DNA of 35,691 nucleotides from Bacteroidota bacterium (GTDB lineage: Bacteria > Bacteroidota > Bacteroidia > Bacteroidales > JABHKC01), in contig JABHKC010000041.1 in assembly GCA_018692315.1 (NCBI GenBank), forward strand, positions 1 through 35,691, in the 5' to 3' direction. This document shows positions 15,254-23,042 of the stretch, in pieces. Below the pieces are notes generated by a model. The model saw nothing but the letters and a program-made list of their open reading frames with translations. It was not told the origin of the DNA and ran no database searches. Position 1 is the stretch's first letter, and each line of letters starts with the position of its first letter. A program made the translations under genes and the position numbers.

Positions 15254-17029
15254 TTATTTATCTGATATTATTACTTTAAATGAAACTCTTCGGTTGAATC
15301 TTTTTGCTTTTTTCGTATGCCCTTTCATAAGTGGCTGAGACGAGCCCATACCATAAATGGTGAACATATATTCAGGCAAATTTCTGTCCAAAAATATTTC
15401 TAAAAATCCTTCGGCTCTAAGTTTGCTAAGCCATAAATTTCCGTCTTTATATCCTGTGTCATCAGTATGTCCTAAAATCTCAAGATGAACAGACTTTCCA
15501 TCGGCTTTTGCACTCTCTATCAATTTCCAAATATTGTCAATCAAATTGTCTATTTTGTCCGACTGTCTGCTGTTAGCTTCCGAATTTCCTAAATCGAAAC
15601 TAAAATTTTGTTCTTCAATTATAGTTTTCAGTTCCAGAATACTTTTGGAAGTTTTTGAAGCGATTTTTTTTACTCCAATACTAAGCTGTTCGGTATTGTA
15701 TGAATTAATTCCTGAAATTTGTGATGACTTTTTTTTCGATTTCTCAATCCAATCTGTCGGAGCTGATCCACTTGCTATTAGAATATCATTGTTTAGGTCG
15801 AGTTTTATTGTTTCCGGAGGGTCTAAAATCACTTTTGCCCTATACAAAACAAATTCCTTTGACAATGCTTGATAGATTTCCCAATTGAAAATTACTGAAC
15901 CGGAATCGAAATTGTGCTTTTGCATTAAAAGATAAGGATCAACGGACAGGAAATCTTTTAAGCCTGAAATATAATGTTTCCCGCCATGTTTTTCATGTTT
16001 TGTAATTACAATTCCCGGGGCGGATTCAAGCTCACTTATAAAATTTGACCACTGATAGTTGCTTCTTATTTTAAAAAACAAGAGTGTAAAAATTAAAACA
16101 GCCACAATTCCTAAAGCTACAAAAGGGGCATATGATTTTTTCTTTTTTTGTTTTTCGCGAACTTGTTCGAGCAAACAGGGTTCCAAAATATCTGAAGTGT
16201 CTTCAAGTGGCTCAGTATCACCTTCAAATGACTCTAATTCGCGAGCAAAATCTTTATGTAATTGCTCTTGTGTAGTTTCCAACAAAGTTCGCAAATCTTC
16301 CGGCGCATTTCCACGCACTACGGCAGCCAGTATTGCATATGGGCCTTCTTCTATCCAAACTGTCAGTTCTCCAACTTGAATAGTGTTTAGAGTCTCCTGG
16401 CTATCAACTTTGAACGAGTCGTGAACAAAATCTTGTATTGCTCTTAGCATTCCCGAAACCATGTCTCCATCTTGTGAGGCAAAACCCGATTTGTCAACCT
16501 GTTTTATTAATAGGCTAGTTTTTTTATGAATAAGAAAAATCTGTTCGACACGAAATAATATACCTTTGATCATTACAATTTCTGCAAATGATTTTCCGGT
16601 AATGGCGGCTTGTATTCTCCATTTGACACTATCGAATGACAGGCTTGATTCAAGTGTCTTATTGAACGATTGTATCATTTTCCTGATGGTTTCGGAAATA
16701 GATTTTCTTATTGCCGGACCCATAATTGGGAAAAGTGCATCGGCTAACGATTTTGGATTTTCTCGAACGTTTTTTTCCAAAATCTGTGTAACAATCGGCG
16801 ATAACGAATTTGTTAATGGTGAAGAATCATTTTTCGACAGATTGATTGCTTTTGGTAGAATTTTGCTTACATCATTTGCGAATAGGTTATCAGATGTATT
16901 TTCCTCATCACTATTGTCATTTTCTGCATCGACACCTATAATGAGCGAACGTAACTCTTCCCACTGCGAATTTGATATCGAGCTTTTGTTACTTTTTGAA
17001 CTATCAATATTTCTTATTGATTGATTCAT
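15254..17029 (-). CDS. Membrane protein: cytoplasmic roadblock/longin-like domain, one TM, periplasmic BON-like and OmpA-like domains
   Basis: 591 residues. There is no N-terminal signal peptide. Residues 1-150 are Ser/Asn-rich then helical. Residues ~156-265 ('GILFRVEQIFLIHKKTSLLIKQ ... MVSGMLRAIQDFVHDSF ... GELTVWIEEGPYAILAAVVRG') look like a roadblock/longin-type alpha-beta domain; this is by eye and unconfirmed. A Lys-rich stop (293-298) precedes one TM helix (~301-320). The periplasmic part has a BON-like segment (~405-440, 'DLNNDILIASGSAPTDWIEK') and an OmpA C-terminal domain (~465-588) with 'ILGHTDDTG' and 'RFNRRVSFKV', which should bind peptidoglycan. Its start codon overlaps the upstream coiled-coil gene's stop by one base (TAATG), indicating translational coupling. 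Roadblock proteins regulate small GTPases (MglB acts on MglA), so this protein may anchor or regulate the adjacent GTPase. Confidence 0.85.
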   Translation of the reverse strand: MNQSIRNIDSSKSNKSSISNSQWEELRSLIIGVDAENDNSDEENTSDNLFANDVSKILPKAINLSKNDSSPLTNSLSPIVTQILEKNVRENPKSLADALFPIMGPAIRKSISETIRKMIQSFNKTLESSLSFDSVKWRIQAAITGKSFAEIVMIKGILFRVEQIFLIHKKTSLLIKQVDKSGFASQDGDMVSGMLRAIQDFVHDSFKVDSQETLNTIQVGELTVWIEEGPYAILAAVVRGNAPEDLRTLLETTQEQLHKDFARELESFEGDTEPLEDTSDILEPCLLEQVREKQKKKKSYAPFVALGIVAVLIFTLLFFKIRSNYQWSNFISELESAPGIVITKHEKHGGKHYISGLKDFLSVDPYLLMQKHNFDSGSVIFNWEIYQALSKEFVLYRAKVILDPPETIKLDLNNDILIASGSAPTDWIEKSKKKSSQISGINSYNTEQLSIGVKKIASKTSKSILELKTIIEEQNFSFDLGNSEANSRQSDKIDNLIDNIWKLIESAKADGKSVHLEILGHTDDTGYKDGNLWLSKLRAEGFLEIFLDRNLPEYMFTIYGMGSSQPLMKGHTKKAKRFNRRVSFKVIISDK

Positions 17030-17589
17030 TAACTATCCTTTGTTTCCAGTTTTTTAGAAGTTTCTCCTCTCAATTGAAGTGCCATGTCGGTTAGGAGTGC
17101 AGCAAGATTCATTCTATCGGTTTTTTTGTCTCTGAGGTTATCTACTTCACTACTCACAACGTTTCTGATATCGGCACTTTGTTTTTGAATATCTTCTGAA
17201 AGACCTTTGAATTGTTCTAATAATTGTTGCCTAATTTCGCGTGTAGAATTGTGAGATTCTTCTTTGTGCTTGTTCAGTTTTGTTGAAAGCTTATCTACCT
17301 CAGTGCTTATCTTAGTTTCTTTGTCTTCTCTTTCTTCTGATAGGATATCTATTTTTGAATATATGTCTTTAATTTCATTTTTAACATAAACTTCTAATGA
17401 ATCGAACATTTTTTTTGTTTCGCTTCTAATTTCTTCAATTGCTATTTGATTTTTCTTTTCGATATCGGAAAAACGCTTTTCGAATTCATTTATATTATTG
17501 CCAAAAAGTATGTCTCTAATTTTGTCAACTTTTTCGTTATCGTTAATTGCAATATTGCTATTTGCAGGTTTTTTTTCTTCTTTTTTCAT
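17029..17589 (-). CDS. Cytoplasmic coiled-coil protein of the GTPase/OmpA cluster
   Basis: A 186-residue hydrophilic protein without signal peptide or TM. Residues 18-45 ('NEKVDKIRDILFGNNINEFEKRF') look like a conserved N-terminal motif. Residues ~36-155 have strong heptad patterning with many Lys/Glu, predicting a long coiled coil, and 'DKKTDRMNLAALLTDMALQL' (154-173) looks like a conserved terminal helix. No catalytic motif is seen. I cannot assign a family name. Its stop overlaps the OmpA-like gene's start by one base and it begins 16 nt after the hybrid kinase stop, so it is co-expressed with both; a scaffold or connector between kinase, GTPase and membrane protein is plausible inference. 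Confidence 0.75.
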   Translation of the reverse strand: MKKEEKKPANSNIAINDNEKVDKIRDILFGNNINEFEKRFSDIEKKNQIAIEEIRSETKKMFDSLEVYVKNEIKDIYSKIDILSEEREDKETKISTEVDKLSTKLNKHKEESHNSTREIRQQLLEQFKGLSEDIQKQSADIRNVVSSEVDNLRDKKTDRMNLAALLTDMALQLRGETSKKLETKDS

Positions 17590-17605
17590 TTTAAATTATT
17601 ATTTA

Positions 17606-20600
17606 TTAAACATATTTTTTTAGTCTTTCACTTAAATCATTTGGCTTGAAAGGTTTTGAAACTAGCTCGTCAAAACCGGCATCTAAATACACTTCGTCGT
17701 TGCCTTCCGTAGATTTCGCTGTTAAGGCTATTATTGGTATTCTTTTCCTGTTTTCTGTTCTTTCAAGCTCACGAATTATTTTTGTTGCCTCGATACCGTC
17801 CATTTCAGGCATCTGGATATCCATTAAAATAAAGTCGTATTTGTTTTCTTTAAATTTCTCTACACTAATTTTACCATTTGTTGCTTCGTCATACGAAAAT
17901 TTCATTTTCTTCAGAGCCAATCCACCCACTTTTAAATTTATACTATTATCGTCAACTAATAAAACATGAGCTTGATTGGCTGGATCTTTTTCTTGGCTTA
18001 TTATTTCGGATTTAGAGGATTTATCATCAAAATTTTCGGATAAAACTACAGGTTTTGAAATTTTCCTCATTTTTTTGATATCAGACAACTTCTTTTTCAG
18101 TAGAGTAAAATCTATTGGTTTATCTAATAAGGCATAATAACCTGCCAGCTTAAAGTCTTTTTCGCTTATTGTGGTTGAGGTATTTATCAAAATTAGTTTT
18201 GTGTCGCGAATGTATTTATTGCTCCTGATTGTTCGGGCAAAAATCATTCCATCTGCATCTGGCAAAACACTATCAACAATAGCTATATCAAACATTCTTT
18301 TTGAGATACCGGCTACGGTATTTAAAAGTTTAAATCCTTCTTCGGCAGAATTTGCTTCGGTTGGAACGCAACCCCATTCTGAAAGAGATGAAGTAATTAA
18401 TTTCCTGGAGTTTTCTCTTGGATCAACAACAAGAATTCTTAAACCTGTACAATCTACAGTTGACTTTTCAATTATTTTCGGTTCATTCGGATCAATTTCC
18501 AGTTCTGCTGTAAAAGTAAATGTTGAGCCACGATTTTCTTCACTTTCTACCACAATGTTTCCGTTCATCAATGAAATAAGTCTTTTCGACAAAACAAGTC
18601 CTAATCCCATTCCATCGTGATGACGCATGTCTGTATCATCTCCTCCTACATAAGCTTTAAACAGTTTGTCCATTGCAACTTTGGAAATTCCTACTCCGGT
18701 ATCCTTTACTTTTACTTTTATTTTAGCAATATTGTCGCTGATTTCGTCCAATTTTGCAGAAATTAGTATTTCGCCAAATTTGGTGAATTTCACAGCATTA
18801 GACATTAAATTTCTAATAATCTGCCCAAGTCGCAATTTATCGCCAATGACAGACTCCGGTATGGTTTTATCTATTTGAGTTTGAAGCCGTAATCCTTTTT
18901 CTTTTATTTCTTTATCGAAATTCGAAATAACATTGTTAATACATTTTGGAAGATTGAAAGGCGACTTTTCAAGATTAATATTATTGTCCTCAAGTTCAGA
19001 GACATCGAATATGTCTTTTAGTTTGAGGATTAATTCTTCTGATGAATTTTTAATAATTTCTGTGTATTCTTTCTGCTCTTCAGACTGTTCGGTGTTTTCC
19101 AAAAACTCTATAGAAGAAACCACTCCGTTCATTGGAGTACGAATTTCGTGAGACATTTTTGACAAAAACTGGGATTTGATTAGGTTCGCATTTTCTGCAG
19201 TAACTTTAGCTTTTAATAACTCCTCAGCTTGTTTTTTCTTAATTGAGACATCTTCTTTGGTTGCAATATAATTGACAATTTCTCCTGATTCGCCAAAAAT
19301 AGGGCTAATTACAGTATAATCCCAATATAGCAAATCGTCTTTCTTTTTGTTAAACAGCTCTCCGCTCCATGTTTTACCTTTCGAAATAGTATCCCATAGA
19401 TTTTTATATGTGCTATTGGTTACTTTTCCAGATTTTAAAATTCTTAGATTTTTACCAATTATTTCGTCCGGAGAATATCCTGTCATTTTTTCAAACATCG
19501 GATTAACATAATCTACATTTCCAGAAACATCGGTAATTATGATTGATACCGGGCTTTGCTCAACAGCATGAGATAGTTTTACAATTTTCTCTTCGGCTTG
19601 TTTCATGGCAGTCATATCTCTCGAAATTGATATTATTCCGAGAATTTCGCCATCAGGAGAATAAAACGGTGTTTTTAGAGCATCCAACAAGAGTCTTTGT
19701 CCATATGAATTTCTTTCCCAGTCTTTGTTTCTCCAAGGTCTGCCTGTGCTTAATATTTGCTTTTCCTTTTCAGTAAATACATCGGCTTTTTCTTTAGGAA
19801 ACAGATTATAATCTGTTTTTCCTTTTAGTTCATCTACACTTTTTCCTGAAAAAATTGAATACGACTTATTACAGCCTAAATATGTACCACCGTTGTCTTT
19901 ATATGAAATAAGATCGGGAATAGAATCTAATAAACTACTTAAAAATGCTTTTTCCTGAATTATAGTTTCTTCAATGTTATGTCTCTTTTTTATTTCATTA
20001 CGCAATAAAAAATTCGTGTCTCTAAGTTTTTTTGTATCAGAGTTATGCTTTTTAGTAAGGCTATCTTCATAGTTGTGATATCTGCTTTTTATCCAATAAG
20101 CAAAATATCCTAATCCGAAAACTAATACAATTAGGAAACCTATAATTCCATATAACATTGAATTATTGCCCCCTCCTTCTGTTTGAGGAACATCTTTTTG
20201 GTAGGAACGTACGTTTCGTGGATTTTTCTTTGTCTGTGATTTTGTTTTTTTTTGTTCCTGATTTTTTTGAGGTTCTTCTGAATATGTTTCTTCTTTGTTC
20301 GAGCTCGATTTTTTATATTTGATTCCTTGATTTATATTAAGATTAGTTTCGTTTGAAAGAGCATTAAATTCGTCTGCTTTTGTATAATCTCCTAAGTATG
20401 AGTATGAGTTTGATATATTTGCAGCTATTTTTTTTATATAATAATTGTCTCTATCAGAATTTGCTTGCTTCAATCCTTTTTTAAAATATGATAAAGCTTT
20501 TTCATGTTTTTTTTGCTTGACATACATTTCACCAAAGCTATTTAATAAGGCAGAATTCTCTATCCCCAATTTTGCAAACAAGCTTTCTGCTTCCTGATAG

Positions 20601-21031
20601 CAGCCCAGTGCCTCTGTATTCCAATTCCTTTGTAAATAAACATCGCCAATATTTGTCCAATTTATTGCTACCTCTGCTTTTTCATTAGCTTTCATGGCAG
20701 ATTTCATTGCACTATTGAAGTTCTGATTTGCTTTGTCGGGTTCTTTTTCTTTTAAAAAGATAAATCCCAATAGTTTATATGCTAAAGCTTCTTGCTTTGG
20801 GTTTGAAATTTCTTTTGCTAAAATTAATGCCTTCTGCCCATAGTCTCGTGATTTATCTAAATCAAAATGAATATATTGAGCAGCAAGTATATTTAACACT
20901 TCTGCTTTTTCATTTCCTCTCAAACTTTCGACAATATATTCTAAACTATCTATCGAAACTTCAGCTTTACTGTTTTGGAAAAAAAATATTGAGAATATAG
21001 TTAATAATACATATTTATTTATTATCTTCAT
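17606..21031 (-). CDS. Hybrid histidine kinase: TPR sensor, TM, two PAS, HisKA-HATPase, two receivers
   Basis: The ATG at 21031 is preferred over 21070: it starts a signal peptide (MKIINKYVLLTIFSIFF) and a promoter -7 box lies between the two. Numbering from 21070 (1154 residues): TPR-like repeats ~45-240 in the periplasm, a Lys/Glu-rich linker, TM ~305-326, coiled coil, PAS ~375-490, PAS ~497-610, HisKA with H641 in 'FLSKMSHEIRTPMN', HATPase with N757, 'DTGVGIS' (790-796) and 'GMGLGL' (820-825), receiver 1 (~877-1000) with D933 in 'IVDSVLPDADG', receiver 2 (~1034-1154) with D1084 in 'ILMDIQMPEMDG' and K1139. Both receivers keep the acceptor Asp. It senses a periplasmic cue, probably through the TPR region, and transfers phosphate internally. 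It is the first gene of the cluster; no DNA-binding domain is attached. Confidence 0.92.
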   Translation of the reverse strand: MKIINKYVLLTIFSIFFFQNSKAEVSIDSLEYIVESLRGNEKAEVLNILAAQYIHFDLDKSRDYGQKALILAKEISNPKQEALAYKLLGFIFLKEKEPDKANQNFNSAMKSAMKANEKAEVAINWTNIGDVYLQRNWNTEALGCYQEAESLFAKLGIENSALLNSFGEMYVKQKKHEKALSYFKKGLKQANSDRDNYYIKKIAANISNSYSYLGDYTKADEFNALSNETNLNINQGIKYKKSSSNKEETYSEEPQKNQEQKKTKSQTKKNPRNVRSYQKDVPQTEGGGNNSMLYGIIGFLIVLVFGLGYFAYWIKSRYHNYEDSLTKKHNSDTKKLRDTNFLLRNEIKKRHNIEETIIQEKAFLSSLLDSIPDLISYKDNGGTYLGCNKSYSIFSGKSVDELKGKTDYNLFPKEKADVFTEKEKQILSTGRPWRNKDWERNSYGQRLLLDALKTPFYSPDGEILGIISISRDMTAMKQAEEKIVKLSHAVEQSPVSIIITDVSGNVDYVNPMFEKMTGYSPDEIIGKNLRILKSGKVTNSTYKNLWDTISKGKTWSGELFNKKKDDLLYWDYTVISPIFGESGEIVNYIATKEDVSIKKKQAEELLKAKVTAENANLIKSQFLSKMSHEIRTPMNGVVSSIEFLENTEQSEEQKEYTEIIKNSSEELILKLKDIFDVSELEDNNINLEKSPFNLPKCINNVISNFDKEIKEKGLRLQTQIDKTIPESVIGDKLRLGQIIRNLMSNAVKFTKFGEILISAKLDEISDNIAKIKVKVKDTGVGISKVAMDKLFKAYVGGDDTDMRHHDGMGLGLVLSKRLISLMNGNIVVESEENRGSTFTFTAELEIDPNEPKIIEKSTVDCTGLRILVVDPRENSRKLITSSLSEWGCVPTEANSAEEGFKLLNTVAGISKRMFDIAIVDSVLPDADGMIFARTIRSNKYIRDTKLILINTSTTISEKDFKLAGYYALLDKPIDFTLLKKKLSDIKKMRKISKPVVLSENFDDKSSKSEIISQEKDPANQAHVLLVDDNSINLKVGGLALKKMKFSYDEATNGKISVEKFKENKYDFILMDIQMPEMDGIEATKIIRELERTENRKRIPIIALTAKSTEGNDEVYLDAGFDELVSKPFKPNDLSERLKKYV

Positions 21032-21054
21032 ACTAACCTTTTTAAAATTCATTT

Positions 21055-21086
21055 CAAAATTACTACTCATTTTTTGTATTCACAAT
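21055..21086 (-). promoter_or_regulatory. Putative promoter of the signalling cluster
   Basis: On the minus strand, ATTG at 21086-21083 (near -33 TTTG), a 20-nt spacer, then TAATTTTG at 21062-21055 (TAnnTTTG -7 box). The -7 box ends 23 nt upstream of the ATG at 21031. It lies downstream of the alternative ATG at 21070, supporting the shorter start for the hybrid kinase. Confidence 0.5.
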
Positions 21087-21119
21087 TAATTTATATAGAT
21101 ATATAAAATTACTACACGA

Positions 21120-21153
21120 ATTGATTATTTTTTTTAACAAAAAAATAATCAAT
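21120..21153 (-). terminator. 15-bp A/T-rich hairpin after the ChaN-family gene
   Basis: Arms attgattattttttt (21120-21134) and aaaaaaataatcaat (21139-21153) are perfect reverse complements with loop taac, 16 nt beyond the ChaN-family gene stop. It separates that transcription unit from the signalling cluster. A-rich and T-rich arms could serve as an intrinsic terminator, though the stem has little GC. Confidence 0.5.
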
Positions 21154-21169
21154 AAATATATCGAACTAA

Positions 21170-22033
21170 TTAATAAGTTGTGGTCATATTTTCAGGAATA
21201 CATAAAATGAAATCGGCTAAGTCTTTAAAATCCTCCGATAAGGAATCAATATCGGATTGCTGAACTGTTGCAATCGTAACTATACTAAGGTTTTCGCTTT
21301 TTTGTTTTAAATACCAAACTATTCCTTCGTAATTGTCTGAATGATATGTCCCATTATAATGTAACAACATTCTGTCTGGGCTAAGGTTTTTATAAATAAA
21401 ATGTGCCATAGTAGCATCTTTTATTGCTTGAGCTTTGGGCAAATTATCATTTGAGTGCATTCCGCCGGTTCCCATACTTAGCATTTTTTTGTAGCATTCT
21501 ACATTAGGATCATAATCTATTGGAAGCGGTGCAATATAAGTTTTGGCTTCATTGCTTAGTTCGTCTATTCCTTCAAATCCCTTTGAAAATACTACAGAGG
21601 CATACCTACGAGGAATATTTGAAGCTATAAATTTCAAATTATTTTCTTTTGCAAACTGAACAAGTGGCTTATAATCAGTTTTATAATTGGACCACAATCG
21701 CATCTCATCTTCAAACTTGCTTTGCTTAATTAAACCGCTCAAATATTCGTCCATAATTATCTGATTATCGGACTCGAACATTTCTGCAGCAAGAATCAAA
21801 TTTTCTTTTTTTATTTCAAATAAATCCTGTGTTAGCTCTATCTGAAGCCAATGAGCAATAGGATTGTTATGCAATTCTCCGAAAAATACCACATCTGCAT
21901 TCTCAAGTTTCTTTAGCATTTTAGAATATTTTACTTCTTTTCCTGATTTTGTATAAATTTTATAAGCAGGTTTATCGCTCTTAAATGCGACCATAGTTAT
22001 AAAAATGAATAAAATAAATATCTTGAATTTCAT
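21170..22033 (-). CDS. ChaN family (haem-binding/Tiki-like fold) exported protein
   Basis: A 287-residue protein with a hydrophobic N-terminus (MKFKIFILFIFITMVAF) that should direct export; there is no lipobox Cys, unlike Campylobacter ChaN. The body is ChaN-like (PF04187): 'ADVVFFGELHNNPIAHW' with the E53-x-H55 signature, 'LAAEMFESDNQ', 'FIASNIPRRYASVV', 'KDATMAHFIYKNL' and 'LLHYNGTYHSDNYEGIVWYL'. Some family members bind haem or take part in iron uptake, and the fold is related to the EreA and Tiki proteases. No TonB receptor or haem ABC transporter is nearby, so an iron role is not supported by context beyond the upstream ABM-fold gene, which ends 35 nt before its start and is probably co-transcribed. 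Confidence 0.82.
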   Translation of the reverse strand: MKFKIFILFIFITMVAFKSDKPAYKIYTKSGKEVKYSKMLKKLENADVVFFGELHNNPIAHWLQIELTQDLFEIKKENLILAAEMFESDNQIIMDEYLSGLIKQSKFEDEMRLWSNYKTDYKPLVQFAKENNLKFIASNIPRRYASVVFSKGFEGIDELSNEAKTYIAPLPIDYDPNVECYKKMLSMGTGGMHSNDNLPKAQAIKDATMAHFIYKNLSPDRMLLHYNGTYHSDNYEGIVWYLKQKSENLSIVTIATVQQSDIDSLSEDFKDLADFILCIPENMTTTY

Positions 22034-22068
22034 AGTATTTTGTATTTATTATTGAATATTTTCGATTT

Positions 22069-22791
22069 CTAATTTCTATTTATAGTTGCATGATAGGCTT
22101 TTATTTCAACAGATGAATGAAATGTCTTTTTGGCATTTTTAGCCAATGTGCTTTTTGACGATTCATTAAAAGCATTTTTAGACTCCCAAAGTACAAAAAC
22201 TGCCTTTAAATTATCTGTTGATGAATTGAAATTTCGATTAACAATAAAACCGCTCTGCTTTGAAATCTCTGAAAGATAATTTTCAAATTTAGATTTTATC
22301 TCATTTTCATTGCCTCTTTTTTCTTTATAAACCAAAATCTCCAAAACCCTATCAGAACTTAACTCTTCAATATCAAATTCTTCGTTGTCTATTGTGCTAA
22401 GCTGGGAATATAATGTAAACCTGAAAGATGAAAAATAGTTTTCTGCAACGGGAGTTTTCATCAAACTTTCTCCGGATTTTCCAGATTGTTCCAAAGATTC
22501 CCATTGTGTTATTCCAACAAATACATCGCTTTTTTCATCTTCAGTAGTTGGATAAAAAGCTGAAAATTCTTTATTTTTCACAAATCCATCATGATTTTGA
22601 ATTTCTTTGAAATAGTCATTGCGAGCTTTTTGATACACTTTTTTGTTATTTGTTTTAACTTTTCTGACAACAATTTCATAAATGCCATTTTTGCCATCAA
22701 TATTTTGTTGTTCTTGTAAAAACCCAAATCCCGATAATAAGACAATTCCAAAAAAACCTGCAAATAGGAAAAGTACATTTTTCAATTTCAT
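22069..22791 (-). CDS. Exported protein with two ABM-like (dimeric alpha/beta barrel) domains
   Basis: I start it at ATG 22791, which opens the signal peptide 'MKLKNVLFLFAGFFGIVLLS'; a longer frame from 22812 adds seven residues. The mature part has two related ~100-residue halves. Half 1 has 'GIYEIVVRKVKTNNKKVYQKARNDYFKEIQNHDGFVKNKEFSAF' and 'DVFVGITQWESLEQSGKS'; half 2 has 'VLEILVYKEKRGNENEIKSKFENYLSEISKQSGFIVNRNF' and 'KAVFVLWESKNAFNESSKS'. This strand-helix-strand pattern with a 'W-E-S' strand is typical of the antibiotic biosynthesis monooxygenase (ABM) fold, which includes cytoplasmic haem-degrading IsdG; export is unusual. The fold call is by eye and catalysis is unproven. It precedes the ChaN-family gene by 35 nt. 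Confidence 0.65.
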   Translation of the reverse strand: MKLKNVLFLFAGFFGIVLLSGFGFLQEQQNIDGKNGIYEIVVRKVKTNNKKVYQKARNDYFKEIQNHDGFVKNKEFSAFYPTTEDEKSDVFVGITQWESLEQSGKSGESLMKTPVAENYFSSFRFTLYSQLSTIDNEEFDIEELSSDRVLEILVYKEKRGNENEIKSKFENYLSEISKQSGFIVNRNFNSSTDNLKAVFVLWESKNAFNESSKSTLAKNAKKTFHSSVEIKAYHATINRN

Positions 22792-23042
22792 AACTAATGT
22801 TTTAACTATCATTCTTTAATAAAAAATAAATTTTTAATAATCTGTAAATTAACAAAAAATAAATCAGATTGTAAATCTATTCCAGTTTGTATTTTCCAGC
22901 CCTAATTTTTTCATATTTCAACTTTAATGAAAATTAAATAAAATCAATAAATTTTTAATAAAAAAAACCAAAATGTCAAACTAAAAATTATTAGTTTTGT
23001 TTTTTTTATAATATTTTGAAACTGCTTAATAAATAGATACTT

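Noticed and set aside
16566-17024. 152-codon plus-strand frame opposite the OmpA-like gene
   Set aside because: Antisense to the conserved N-terminal region of the membrane protein; no family resemblance.
21032-21070. Upstream ATG giving 13 extra residues on the hybrid kinase
   Set aside because: The extension would precede the signal peptide, and a good -7 box (21055-21062) lies inside it.
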